A stretch of DNA of 64,000 bases from Combretum micranthum (Eukaryota; Streptophyta; Magnoliopsida; Myrtales; Combretaceae), in assembly GCA_024138025.1 (NCBI GenBank), contig JAMXBD010000012.1, positions 2,604,001 to 2,668,000 of the forward strand, in the 5' to 3' direction. The notes under the pieces are model-generated. The model made no database searches and had not been told where the DNA came from. It saw only the letters and a program-made list of their open reading frames with translations. Numbering within the stretch: the stretch's first letter is position 1; every line of letters begins with the position of its first letter. Of the stretch, positions 23,961 to 33,335 are shown in pieces. The position numbers and the translations under genes were made by a program.

Positions 23961-25634
23961 ATGGAAAGCCCAGTTAGGTCTTCTAGCTGTAGAGGTGTGG
24001 CATTTGAAATTAAGCCACATGCAGACACGTTTGCAATCAAACCCTCTCCTATTCCCAAAGAACAAACCAACAGGAATAGAGGTTTTTGGCTTCCATGGTC
24101 AAGAGGAAGCTCATCAAGAGCGGCTCCTCTTTCTATTTTACAGCGTTCTATAAGCAGACCCAGTAGCCACTTTTGTGACCTTGACTTGGATGATGAAGGT
24201 GATGACCAACATGTCAATGATAATGATTTGGAAACACTTGAGGAAGCTAAAACCCTAGAAGTAGTAGTGGAGAAACAAAACAATCAAGTGCCACTCCCAC
24301 TCCCATCCAAGCAACGACCAAACCCTAACGTTAAGAAACAAGAATCTAGACTTTCAATCATTCTTCTTGATCAAGGACTTTTCACTGTCTACAAGAGGCT
24401 TTTCATCGTGGCGTTGTCGCTAAACGTCACTGGCTTAGTCCTCGCCGCCACGGGGCATTTCCCTTATGCAAGAAATAGGGCAGCTCTATTCTCAATTACC
24501 AATATATTTGCACTCACATTGTGTAGGAGTGAGGCTTTCTTAAGAATAGTTTTCTGGCTTGCGGTTAAGGTGTTGGGGAGATCATGGATTCCACTATTTA
24601 TCAAAACCTCCACCACCTCCCTCCTCCAAAGCCTCGGTGGCATCCATAGTGGTTGTGGTGTCTCTTCCATAGCCTGGCTAGTTTATGCATTGGTCTTAAC
24701 CCTCAAAGATAGGGCCAATAATTCGCCTGAGATCATTGCGGTTGCATCCGCAATTCTAGGATTGATTTGCCTTTCCTTTCTTGCAGCTTTCCCCATTGTC
24801 CGCCACCTCCACCACAACGTTTTCGAGCGGGCTCATAGCTTTGCCGGCTGGTCCGCAGTCGCTCTTTTATGGGCTTTTATCATCCTTACTATCTCGTATG
24901 ACCCCACAACAAAATCCTATTCAAATAGGCTAGGTTTCAGGATGGTTAAAAGACAGGAATTCTGGTTCACGTCGGCAATAACGGTCTTGATTATCATTCC
25001 ATGGCTCACAGTTCGACGTGTCCCAGTTCGAATCTCCTCCCCATCTGGACATGCCTCAATAATTAAATTCGAAGGCGGCATAGAAGCTGGAATATTGGGG
25101 AGGATCAGCCCTTCCCCACTTTCAGAATGGCATGCCTTTGGTATAATATCAGATAACAAAAACGAACACATGATGCTTGCTGGTGCAGTTGGTGACTTCA
25201 CTAATTCACTTATCACTAACCCTCCTAGCCACTTATGGGTACGCAGCGTGCACTTTGTTGGCTTGCCCTACCTAGTGAACTTGTATGATCGGGTTCTTCT
25301 CGTCGCGACCGGTTCGGGTATTTGTGTGTTCCTTTCTTTCTTGTTGCAACCATGCAAGGCTAATGTGTGCTTGTTGTGGATTGCTAAAGGAATTGAAGAG
25401 AATTTCGGGAAAGAAATCAAAGACATGGTGAGTGGTCATCCTAAAGACAAGGTAATAGTTCATGACACAGCCGTTCTAGGCCGCCCAAACATGTCGGAAA
25501 TGAGCATTGAGACTGCAAAACGGTGGCGGGCGGAGGCAGTTATCGTAACGAGTAATCCTGAAGGGAGTAGGGACGTTGTGAATGCTTGCAAGGGTGCAGG
25601 AATTCCAGCTTTGGGTCCTATTTGGGACTCGTAA
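23961..25634 (+). CDS. Membrane flavoreductase-like protein (adenylate-forming-reductase-like family)
   Basis: Single-exon gene for 557 residues. Residues 1-130 are polar and probably cytosolic, with a basic and serine-rich start and an acidic patch at 73-100. Residues 145-350 hold about six hydrophobic segments (about 145-165, 175-188, 233-247, 257-279, 293-311, 336-350). Histidines cluster at 282-285 and 292 on either side of a loop. Residues 355-460 resemble a flavin-binding reductase domain (EWHAFGII at 389-396). The segment LLVATGSGI (446-454) fits a NAD(P)-binding glycine loop, and GIPALGPIWDS closes the chain. Plant homologues are usually annotated as adenylate-forming reductase 06235/03009-like because they resemble the C-terminal part of fungal proteins. 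No adenylation domain is present here, so that name is misleading. Substrate and physiological role are unknown. The first ATG of the long frame is used and gives full length. No frame damage is seen. Confidence 0.85.
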   Translation: MESPVRSSSCRGVAFEIKPHADTFAIKPSPIPKEQTNRNRGFWLPWSRGSSSRAAPLSILQRSISRPSSHFCDLDLDDEGDDQHVNDNDLETLEEAKTLEVVVEKQNNQVPLPLPSKQRPNPNVKKQESRLSIILLDQGLFTVYKRLFIVALSLNVTGLVLAATGHFPYARNRAALFSITNIFALTLCRSEAFLRIVFWLAVKVLGRSWIPLFIKTSTTSLLQSLGGIHSGCGVSSIAWLVYALVLTLKDRANNSPEIIAVASAILGLICLSFLAAFPIVRHLHHNVFERAHSFAGWSAVALLWAFIILTISYDPTTKSYSNRLGFRMVKRQEFWFTSAITVLIIIPWLTVRRVPVRISSPSGHASIIKFEGGIEAGILGRISPSPLSEWHAFGIISDNKNEHMMLAGAVGDFTNSLITNPPSHLWVRSVHFVGLPYLVNLYDRVLLVATGSGICVFLSFLLQPCKANVCLLWIAKGIEENFGKEIKDMVSGHPKDKVIVHDTAVLGRPNMSEMSIETAKRWRAEAVIVTSNPEGSRDVVNACKGAGIPALGPIWDS

Positions 25635-25950
25635 TCATATCAGTAATTATTAAAACTATAAGTTATAAAAATTCAAGTCAAATGAATAGTTAGTGTCTCA
25701 ATAATAATACCTAATCAACTGGCTATACTCATGTGTACTCAGATTTGTTGTATATTATATCATTGATAGGCATGGTAAATGGGCTTTATCGTGCCATCCA
25801 TGTGTCAAATTTTGCATATGAAAAGGTTTTTATATAGAAAATGGTGTGGAAAAGAAAATCATTTCCTAGATATTAGCACGGATTAAAATTTTTTAGTTGA
25901 ATAATTGTTACTTGTTTAATAATAATAATAATATGTGTTATGTCTATTTG
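25635..25950 (+). other. 3' flank of the reductase-like gene
   Basis: Presumed 3' untranslated region and spacer. A tandem AATAATAATAAT lies at about 25917-25930, but I could not place a clear poly(A) signal. The Gypsy insertion begins about 317 bp after the stop codon. Confidence 0.5.
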
Positions 25951-26178
25951 TGACACAGTGAGTTAGCGTGAATAGAACGAGAACACTAAACGGATAAATC
26001 TCAAACACAAAACAATTGCACTTAATGCAATATCCAAAGAGAATTCTCCTAAATTTAGGGTTTCAAAAGTAAAATGTGATATGAGTTATCTTGTAACAAG
26101 TCTAAAAGACTCATTTATACTATTACATAAAAGTTTAAAAGATAAAACAAGGAAATAAAATGAAAGTTGTAAGCTATC
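25951..26178 (-). repeat. Inverted Gypsy LTR segment (head-to-head with the 5' LTR)
   Basis: Read on the minus strand, this segment matches the 3' LTR from GACAGCTTATGACTTTC (about 33108) to its end, including the TATAAAT box (minus strand, near 26115). It is joined directly to a forward LTR segment that starts at TTTTAGACTTGTTAC. The two arms form an imperfect palindrome with LTR ends facing outward. Confidence 0.85.
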
Positions 26179-26334
26179 TTTTAGACTTGTTACCAGATAA
26201 CTCATATCATATTTCACTTTTAAAACCCTTAATTTGGAGAATTCTCTCTAGACATTGCAATAAGTGCAATTGTTGTGCGTTTGAGATTCACTCGTTGAGT
26301 GTACTTGTTCTATCCATGCTAACTCGCTGCATCA
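26177..26334 (+). repeat. Partial 5' LTR of the Gypsy element
   Basis: It matches the 3' LTR only from TTTTAGACTTGTTAC to the end CTGCATCA. The missing part corresponds to U3 including the TATA box. The fragment starts about where transcription from the 3' LTR TATAAATAG box (33167) would begin, so it looks like R-U5 without U3. Confidence 0.8.
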
Positions 26335-26337
26335 TAT

Positions 26338-26349
26338 TGATATTAGAGT
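26338..26349 (+). promoter_or_regulatory. Degraded primer binding site
   Basis: TGATATTAGAGT differs from the standard Met-tRNA site TGGTATCAGAGC at three positions, all transitions of the type left by cytosine deamination. It lies just after the LTR end. Confidence 0.6.
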
Positions 26350-26368
26350 GGGAAAATTTCCTATGGAG

Positions 26369-27480
26369 ATGTCTAGAGATGGTAGTTCAAGAAGCGATCA
26401 CGTTTCAAACGTCGTTAGGGATGTGGAAGCTCAGCGAGCTGAAGTGTAGGATCAAAGGGCGGTATTGGGTGACATGGATAAGAGATTCCGGCATTACAAA
26501 CAGAGCCTTGATGACTGGGTTGAGCATTTTAGCATGATGGGGCCCAATACCAATAGAGACAGGAATGTTGATGGGAGACGACTATAGGCAAGAGATGTGT
26601 GTAGCAATCCTTTTGACAAGCTTGTAGGTGCAAATCGTAGGTTACAAATGTACAATGATGATTCAGAAGAGGAAGATGATGTCTCGTTTGAAGAGGAGCA
26701 ACCACGTAGGAAAGGCATTTATAGTGGTAGAGATACAAGAGATAAATATGGGTTTGGTTATGGAAACGGTGGTGATTTCATATTGAAGGTTGATATTCTT
26801 AGTTTCAACGAAAATTTAAATATTGAGGACTTTATTAATTGGATAGCCGAGATCGATCGGTTCTTTGAGTATATGGAGATTCCAGAGGGAAAAAAGGGTG
26901 AAGTTAGTGTCCTATCAGTTAAAAGGAGGCGTTTCTACCTAGTAGGAGAGGCTGCAAAGTAGGAGATACAAAGAAGGTAGACAAATAGTGAGGACTATAT
27001 GAGGGATGTCATTAGGAGCAAAGAACAGTGCATGAGTATACTGCAGACTTCATGCGGTTGGCGGAGAGGAACAATTTACGAGAAAGCGAAGGTTAGCAGG
27101 TCGTGAGGTATTTGGAGGAGTTGAAACCACAAATCCATGGTAGAATCGGGGTCCATGTACTACGCAGTTTGAATGAAGCCAAGAACATCGCTATTAAGGC
27201 TGAGTTGATGTTGCAAGAAAAGAGCAGTCATTTTGATAGCAGTAAGCACTATAGGGGCAATAGTTCTAACAAAGTTTCTATAGAGAAATATAAGACTGTC
27301 CAGGAGGTACAAGGGGGTATTGTGGAGCGGAAAGAGGATAAGTCAACGGACACAAAAGTAGTGGAATCGACGGAGATGCAGAAATGGAACAATCCTTATG
27401 CAAAACCTATACTAGAGAAGTGTTGTAGGTGTAACAAACAAGGCCATTGATCTAATGAGTACCCGAGTAGAAGGGGAGTT
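26369..27480 (+). pseudogene. Gypsy gag, broken
   Basis: From the ATG at 26369 the translation gives a polar N-terminus, an acidic block (YNDDSEEEDDVSFEEE), then DILSFNENLNIEDFINW and FFEYMEIPEGKK, characteristic of plant Gypsy gag. It ends with a zinc knuckle CCRCNKQGH at about 27420-27447. The last cysteine is tyrosine (TAC), and a stop follows the histidine. In-frame stops occur near 26447 and 26585, and frameshifts after 26900. Confidence 0.82.
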
Positions 27481-27486
27481 AATACA

Positions 27487-28916
27487 GTGAAGAGAGATGA
27501 GGAGGATAGAATTTGTTGTGAACCTAACAAAGGTGATGATTATGAAGAATATGATGAAGATGATGAGCGAACTTTTGTGATCAGGAAGTTAATATTGACA
27601 CCCAAGGAGGAGGAAGGGAACCAGCGACATCAGTTGTTTCACACCAAGTGTATGATTGATGGTCATGTTTTTTATCTGATCGTAGATAGCAATAGTTATG
27701 AAAATATCATAGCAAAAACAGCAGTTCAGGCCTTGTAGCTACTAGTGGAGAAGTAACCAGACCCATACTCTATTAGGTGGATCAAAGCAACAGAGAAAAT
27801 CAAGGTTAAAGAGCATTGTAAGGTGTCTTTCTCTATCGGCAAGTACAAGGATGGAGCTTATTGTGATGTGGTAGACATGGATGCTTATCACCTTTTATTT
27901 GCTAAGCCTTGATAGTATGACGTCAATGCCTAACATGTAGGCAGAGAGAACATGTATAAGTTGGAGAAAGATGGAGTGAAGTTTACCCTTCTCCTATTGA
28001 AACAGGTGAACCATTCCAAAGCTTCCAAAGTAAAGGGGTGTTCATTACTGACAATTACATAGATTGAAAGGCAGATGGAGGATGCTATGAAGGAGTCTCG
28101 AACAGCCCACTTGCTTATTATAAAGGAGATTCTAACAGTTAGTGAAGGGAGAAGATTAAAGAAGTACCAGAAGGTGTTAGGGAGTTGTTGGAGGAATTTA
28201 GTGAAGTATTGTCAGATGGTTTACCAGATGGCTTGCCTCCCTTACGGAACATAGAGCACCATATTGACATGATTCTTGGTGCTAGCTTACCAAATTTGCC
28301 ACATTACAGGATGAACCCGAAGGAGAGTGAAATCTTACAAGAGAACACTTACTGAGTTGTGGAGTTTTCTTAGCCTAGCAAATTTTTACAGGAGGTTCAT
28401 CAAACATGTTAGCAATGTTGCAGCTCCATTAACTGAGTGCTTTAAAAAGGAAAAATTCCAATGGAGTGAGGAAGTTGAAGGTAGTTTTGCAATCTTAAAA
28501 AAAAAATTATGTAGTGCACCCGTTTTGGCATTACCAGACTTTGATAAGTTGTTTGAGGTAAACTGTGATGCAAGTGGGATTGAAGTTAGGGTTGTTTTAT
28601 CTTAGGAAAGGAGGCTAGTTGCATTTTTCAGTGAGAAGTTAAGTGAGTCAAGGCAGAGCTAGTCCATATACGATAAAGAATTCTATTATGTTGTGCGTGC
28701 TTGAGAACTTGGGAGCATTACCTGGTAGGTAAGGAGTTTATATTATATTCACACTGCGACGCCCTGAAACACCTAAATAGCCAGATTAGGATAAGAAAAG
28801 ACATGCATGCTAGATGGATCCAATTCCTGGAGAAGTTTCCTTTTAAGCTGAGACATAAATTAGGGGTACAAAATAAAGTGGCTGATGCATTGAGTAGAGA
28901 GCCAATCTCCTTGTGA
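27487..28916 (+). pseudogene. Gypsy protease, partial RT and RNase H, broken
   Basis: The protease region (27640-27735) has LIVDSNSYENI in place of the usual DSG active-site context. The RT start is recognised at 28200-28325 ([16 protein letters not shown], then LPHYRMNP). The frame then jumps to the RT connection (LANFYRRFIK, 28375-28410), so the palm with the catalytic YxDD is missing. RNase H follows (ALPDFDKLFEVNCDASG near 28530-28580, [17 protein letters not shown]) and ends with [10 protein letters not shown] near 28880-28910. This is a deletion derivative. Confidence 0.85.
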
Positions 28917-29993
28917 CTTTGAATGCTGAGGTAGTAGGGTTTAAACACCTGAAGGAATTATATGAGGATGATGTGGATTTCAAGGAAACTTGGGGCAAGT
29001 ATGTGAATAGATAGCCTAGAGGAGATTATCTGAAATGATCTAGATTCAAAGTCTATTTAATTTCCATGTGTTTATTTATTTATCTTAATTGTTGAATTGC
29101 ATGAGCATGGTGATTATGATAATTGTGTTGCTAATAGTCTAAATGTATTATTTTGCAAATGTAGTGAATTTAATATTTTGTTTTATATGCATTAATGAGA
29201 GTGTAGTAGAATTATTAATTGTGTCTTTTATACATTAAGGTATTAAGTTAAGTTAGATTTATAAAATCAACTTTGGTCTTGCTTAAGGTTAGTTGATAAA
29301 GTTCTTAGTAGTTAAGTTAGTAATTAAGCCTATATAAGCCCCAAATGAGACTTAAATTCATTCCAAATGCAACATAAATTTATATATACCTTAAAGGGCA
29401 GATTTGGAATATGTCTAAAGCTAAATTTTGCTTATTTAACCTACTTTTAGGGGCAGCCATTGTTTTATCCGAATTTTACTTTTTCTTTCTTTTCTTCTTC
29501 TTCTTCTTTCAATCCAAACTTTAAGTCCAAACCAAGAACAATAGCAAGCTTTAAAAATCAAAGTTCTTTCCAAGGCAAGGCATTTACATGTGAGTTTATT
29601 CAATTATGATTGTTGTTTTGTTTTCTTTTCTTGTGATGGTTGTATGAGCTTTTGATTAGAATGAGTTTAAATGTTATCTAAATTGTTTGTTCATGCATTG
29701 AGATAAGCTAGGAATGTGTTTGTGAGTGTGTGAGTTTGTCCATGTATTGTAAGAGTGATATGAAGTGTTGGGAAGATATGAAGATGAATTGAGTAGGAAA
29801 GTTGAGAATGGATGGAAGTGTTTAAATGTGTTGATTTCATGTTTTGAGTTGCTAAGTTTGAGTAGTGTAGATAGGAGTGTGTATATGAAGTTGAAAATGT
29901 AGTTGAGGAAGGTTTGAAAGTGTAATAGGATAGAATTTTCGAAATGGAAAAATAGGGTATTTGTATTATGTTGTATGGGCCTGTTTTTAAACT

Positions 29994-30375
29994 TACGCCG
30001 GCATCTGGGGTTTCTACGCCGCCGGCCTACAGGCGGCGTTGGAAGCCTACAGAATCAAATTTCTTAAGGCTGACCGAACGCCGCCGGCTTTCGCTAGAAA
30101 AGTCAGCCGGCGTTCATTCTTTCATATTGTACGCTGGCTGCTAGGAATCAAAGCCGCCGGTGTATGTGTTAAAGCTGCCAGCGTATCTGGGTAAGCGGAC
30201 GGCTTGCCCCGCTCTGGACGTTTTGAAAAATTTTGGGTTTTCATTCTACACCGGTTCAAAGCCGCCGGCGTAAGATGAAGGCAGCCGGCGTACCCTTGAG
30301 CGTTGCCAGCGTTGGCAGTGTTGTTTTTCGTAGTATTGAACACCAGCTCAAAGCCGCCGGCGTTGAGTCCCGGCG
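29994..30375. repeat. GC-rich array of GCCGCCGGCGT-type motifs
   Basis: About a dozen diverged copies of the palindromic core GCCGGC or GCCGCCGG occur in 380 bp (e.g. near 29997, 30020, 30080, 30108, 30150, 30253, 30285, 30352). They stand out against AT-rich surroundings. The spacing is irregular, so it is not a simple satellite. It lies within the solo LTR, upstream of its expected transcription start. An open frame on the minus strand (30343-30122) reflects the repeat only. Confidence 0.8.
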
Positions 30376-30810
30376 TATCCCCTGCACTTTTGAATTTTAA
30401 AAACTTTTTCTATAATTTTCTGAAGTTGTTATTTGAGTAATTAAGTATTTATTAAGCGATCTAGGATACAATAGGATGTTTAAATGCTTTATTTTGACTT
30501 TGTATTAAATTATTTGGATTTCTTTGATTAATTGTGATATATAGATATAATATGTGTATATATTTGTAAATGAGGAATCTATATTTATTTATTGATTATT
30601 TTGATATTCCTATTTCAGTTAAGGACTCTTCGGTTAGTTCTTCACCGAGAGATCATAGTAATATACTAACGGGTTCAGGTACGCAATAACTTGTTTGTTG
30701 TTTGCTAGGACTAGGCATTCCTAAATTGACTTAAATTGATTCGACTTAATATTTGAATGATTTGGATGTCTATTACGCTGTTTAATCTAGTCCGAGGAGC
30801 AGCAAACCTG

Positions 30811-30905
30811 TCATGATGCAATGACATGTTAGTTAGGCGCTTAACCAAGTCATGATGCAATGACTTTACCATGATGCAATGGTACGCTATGATGCAATAA
30901 CGATT
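30811..30905. repeat. Short tandem repeat of (C)ATGATGCAATG(A/G)
   Basis: Four close copies of ATGATGCAATG/ATGATGCAATA with variable 8-20 bp spacers occur in 95 bp within the solo LTR. Confidence 0.85.
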
Positions 30906-31791
30906 CTTTTTGGTTAAGTGGGTAGCCGATAGGGGAAATAGTATCTGTGTAACGTTTGCTTAAACTTAGGAGGAAATACCATGATTTGGTTTAAAGTTTA
31001 TGAGAACTTGTGAACTAGACTCATGTTATGGACTAAGTTTAAGTAAAGTCGGGCAACGGCTTTTGAACCCTAAATGAAGGTATTATCTTCATGAAATAGA
31101 TATAGGGATATAAGTATTCGGCTGCTTATATCAATCCCCTGAGCAGCTGTTGTTACTCAGGATCCCTGAATTCCCGAAGAGTGACTCGGGGTTTGAATAC
31201 CCTCCTATTGATTTGTGAAAGAAAATGTAATAAAGATAATCACCGTCTAATGATGCATTACATTGACTTGATGAATTGTTTTTGCATTTGTTATTGTGTA
31301 CTGGGCCTTTGGCTCACTTTTGCTGCTTTGCAGGTCTTGGAGACGAATTTTATGATGATTTGGGCTATGGGTCCGATTTCGAGAGATTTCTGGATGAGTA
31401 GGACGAATAGGACTCGAATACCCTGGATCTTTGGAAGGAATTTTTGCCAAGGGAAAAGTTATGTATAGAAAACTTGTTAGTTAAGCCTATTTTTGTAAAA
31501 ACCTTAAGAACCTTTAGGATTCTTTTGTTTTAAGAAAACATGTAAATTTTGTAGTGTCTTGTATTGGCATTAAACAATGTTTATATGATGTAAATGTATG
31601 TATAGATTACTTTTGTTAACAATCTTGTTTTGTATAAAAGTTCTTTATGAAGTTATAGTGGTTTTGATCAAACAATTTTCATAAACTGTTAGTTTTAGGA
31701 CAACCTTACATATAATGTGAAAACGTTATATGTGGTTGGGGACTCGGTACTCTAAGTCTCGGGATTTAGAGGAACGGGTCTTTACATTATC

Positions 31792-33021
31792 ACATACATG
31801 ATGGATATCTAATGCATGGGAATCAACTTTGTGTGTCCGAATCTTCTCTGAGGGAGAAGTTGATATGTGACTTGCATGGGGGCGGACTAGCTAGTAAACT
31901 AAGGCAAGACAAAACTATTGCAACAGTAAGTGAAAGATTCTATTAGCCCCACTTGAGAGGAGATGTGAGTAGACTGGTGCAACGCTGTTACATGTATCAA
32001 ACAGCGAAGGGGCAGTCCTAAAACACTGGCTTGTATATGCATTACCTATCCTAGAGAACATCTGGGAAGACTTGTCTATGGACTTTGACCTTGGTTTGCC
32101 CCATACTCAACGAGGCATGGATCCTATTTTTGTTGTTATTGACAGGTTTTCCAAGATAGCCGCCTCCTCCCTTGTCGTAAGTTAACGGATGCATAAGCCA
32201 TATCAAAGTTGTTTTTCAGTGAAGTGGTTCACTTACACGGAGTTCCTAAATCCATAACATCATACCCGGATGGTAAGTTTCAAAGGCACTTCTAGAAGAC
32301 TTTATGATAGATGTTTGATTCATCCTTAAACTATAGCATCACAGCCCATCCCCAGATGGATGGACAGAGTAAAGTCACAAACCGAACCTCAAGTAGCCTG
32401 ATTAGAAGCATTTGTGGTGAGAAGCCGAAGTAATGGAATTTTGCATTAGCTCGGGTAAAGTTTACCTACAATAGTGTTGTCCACAGGACAACAAGGAAAT
32501 CCCTATTCTCTATAGTCTATACGAAGACTCCTCAACATGCCTTAGACCTGATCAAACTTCCTAAGGGTTCTGAATTCAATACCACAGCAAAGAATATGGC
32601 AAAACACTAGAAATCTGTGATAGCAGAGGTTCAGGAGAAGATCGAACAATCCAATGCTAAGTATAAAGAAGCTATAGATGAGCATCATAGGAAACAGATC
32701 TTCACAATCGGCAAGAAGGTGATGGTGTTTTTAACGAGAGAGAGATTGCTAGTTGGTAGATACAACAAGTTACAGCCTAAGAATTATGGTCCATACCAAA
32801 TTGCGCAGAAAATCAACGGTAATGCTTATGTGGTTAGACTACCTAACAGCATAGGCATCTCAAAAACCTTCAATGTTGCTGATCTCTTTCCATTCCATCT
32901 AGATAACAAACCTTTATATCTAGAAGAGAACTCGGGGTTTAGTTCTTTGTTGGTGGAAGAGAATGATGGGGACGACTTGGCTTATGAGTATTTTATGAAG
33001 AGGGAGTCATCCAAACAGTAG
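31792..33021 (+). pseudogene. Gypsy integrase with GPY/F-type C-terminus, broken
   Basis: After the solo LTR the Gypsy frame resumes with YLMHGNQLCV, the HHCC-type zinc segment (HLRGDVSRLVQRCYMYQTAKG, with the last cysteine pair degraded) and the core DLGLPHTQRGMDPIFVVIDRFSK near 32085-32155. Later core segments are out of frame. The last 134 codons (32617-33021) are open and contain EKIEQSNAKYKEAIDEHHR and LQPKNYGPYQIAQKI, a GPY/F module, then FNVADLFPFH. No chromodomain is seen. Stops and shifts make the whole inactive. Confidence 0.85.
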
Positions 33022-33043
33022 AAGGGGAAGCATCTAAAGCATA

Positions 33044-33335
33044 TTGTAAGCCGCCAACCTTAGGCCAGTGTTGAATCTGAGCCATGGGCCTTTGCCTAAC
33101 CATCTTAGACAGCTTATGACTTTCGTTTTATTTCCTTGTTTTATCTTTTAAACTTTTATATAGTAGTATAAATAGGTATTTTAGACTTGTTACAAGATAA
33201 CTCATATCATATTTCACTTTTGAAACCCTAAATTTAGGAGAATTCTCCTTGAATATTGCATTAAGTGCAATTGTTGTATATTTTAGATTCATCCACTGAG
33301 TGTTTTCATTCTATCCATACTAACTCGCTGCATCA
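33044..33335 (+). repeat. 3' LTR of the Gypsy element
   Basis: The right end CTGCATCA is well set by comparison with the two 5' copies. The left end is placed at TGTAAGCC, after the purine-rich AGAAGGGGAAG at 33020-33030, and is less certain. A TATAAATAG box lies at 33167-33175. Confidence 0.7.

Larger units (their letters stand above)
29031..31786 (+). mobile_element. Solo LTR (2.76 kb) inserted in Gypsy pol
   Basis: It starts TGAAATGATC and ends GGGTCTTTACA, flanked by a perfect TTATC duplication (29026-29030 and 31787-31791). Removing it with one TTATC copy rejoins the Gypsy pol frame as GDYHIHDGYLMHGNQL, which confirms both boundaries. It holds no gag-pol. Inside are a GC-rich repeated-motif block (29994-30375) and a small tandem array (30811-30905). 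The end (GGGACTCGGTACTC...CGGGTCTTTACA) resembles large plant Gypsy LTRs. Confidence 0.9.
25951..33335 (+). mobile_element. Ty3/Gypsy retrotransposon, decayed, with nested solo LTR
   Basis: Order: inverted LTR segment, partial 5' LTR, degraded Met-tRNA primer site, gag, protease, partial RT, RNase H, (solo LTR insertion), integrase with a GPY/F-type segment, purine tract, 3' LTR. LTR ends read CTGCATCA at 26334 and 33335, and CTGTGTCA inverted at 25951. The outer flanks ATTTG (25946-25950) and ATTTA (33336-33340) match at 4 of 5 bases and may be the worn target duplication. Multiple stops and a deletion in the RT make it inactive. Confidence 0.85.

Noticed and set aside
23942..24283. Minus-strand open frame under the reductase-like gene
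   Set aside because: It is an antisense shadow of a well-supported coding exon.
30122..30343. Minus-strand open frame with Ala/Gly/Leu-rich sequence
   Set aside because: It follows the GCCGGC repeat array and has no protein-like features.
30811..30905. Repeats with spacers as a CRISPR-like array
   Set aside because: The repeats are 11-13 bp with short irregular spacers, inside a plant LTR, with no cas genes.
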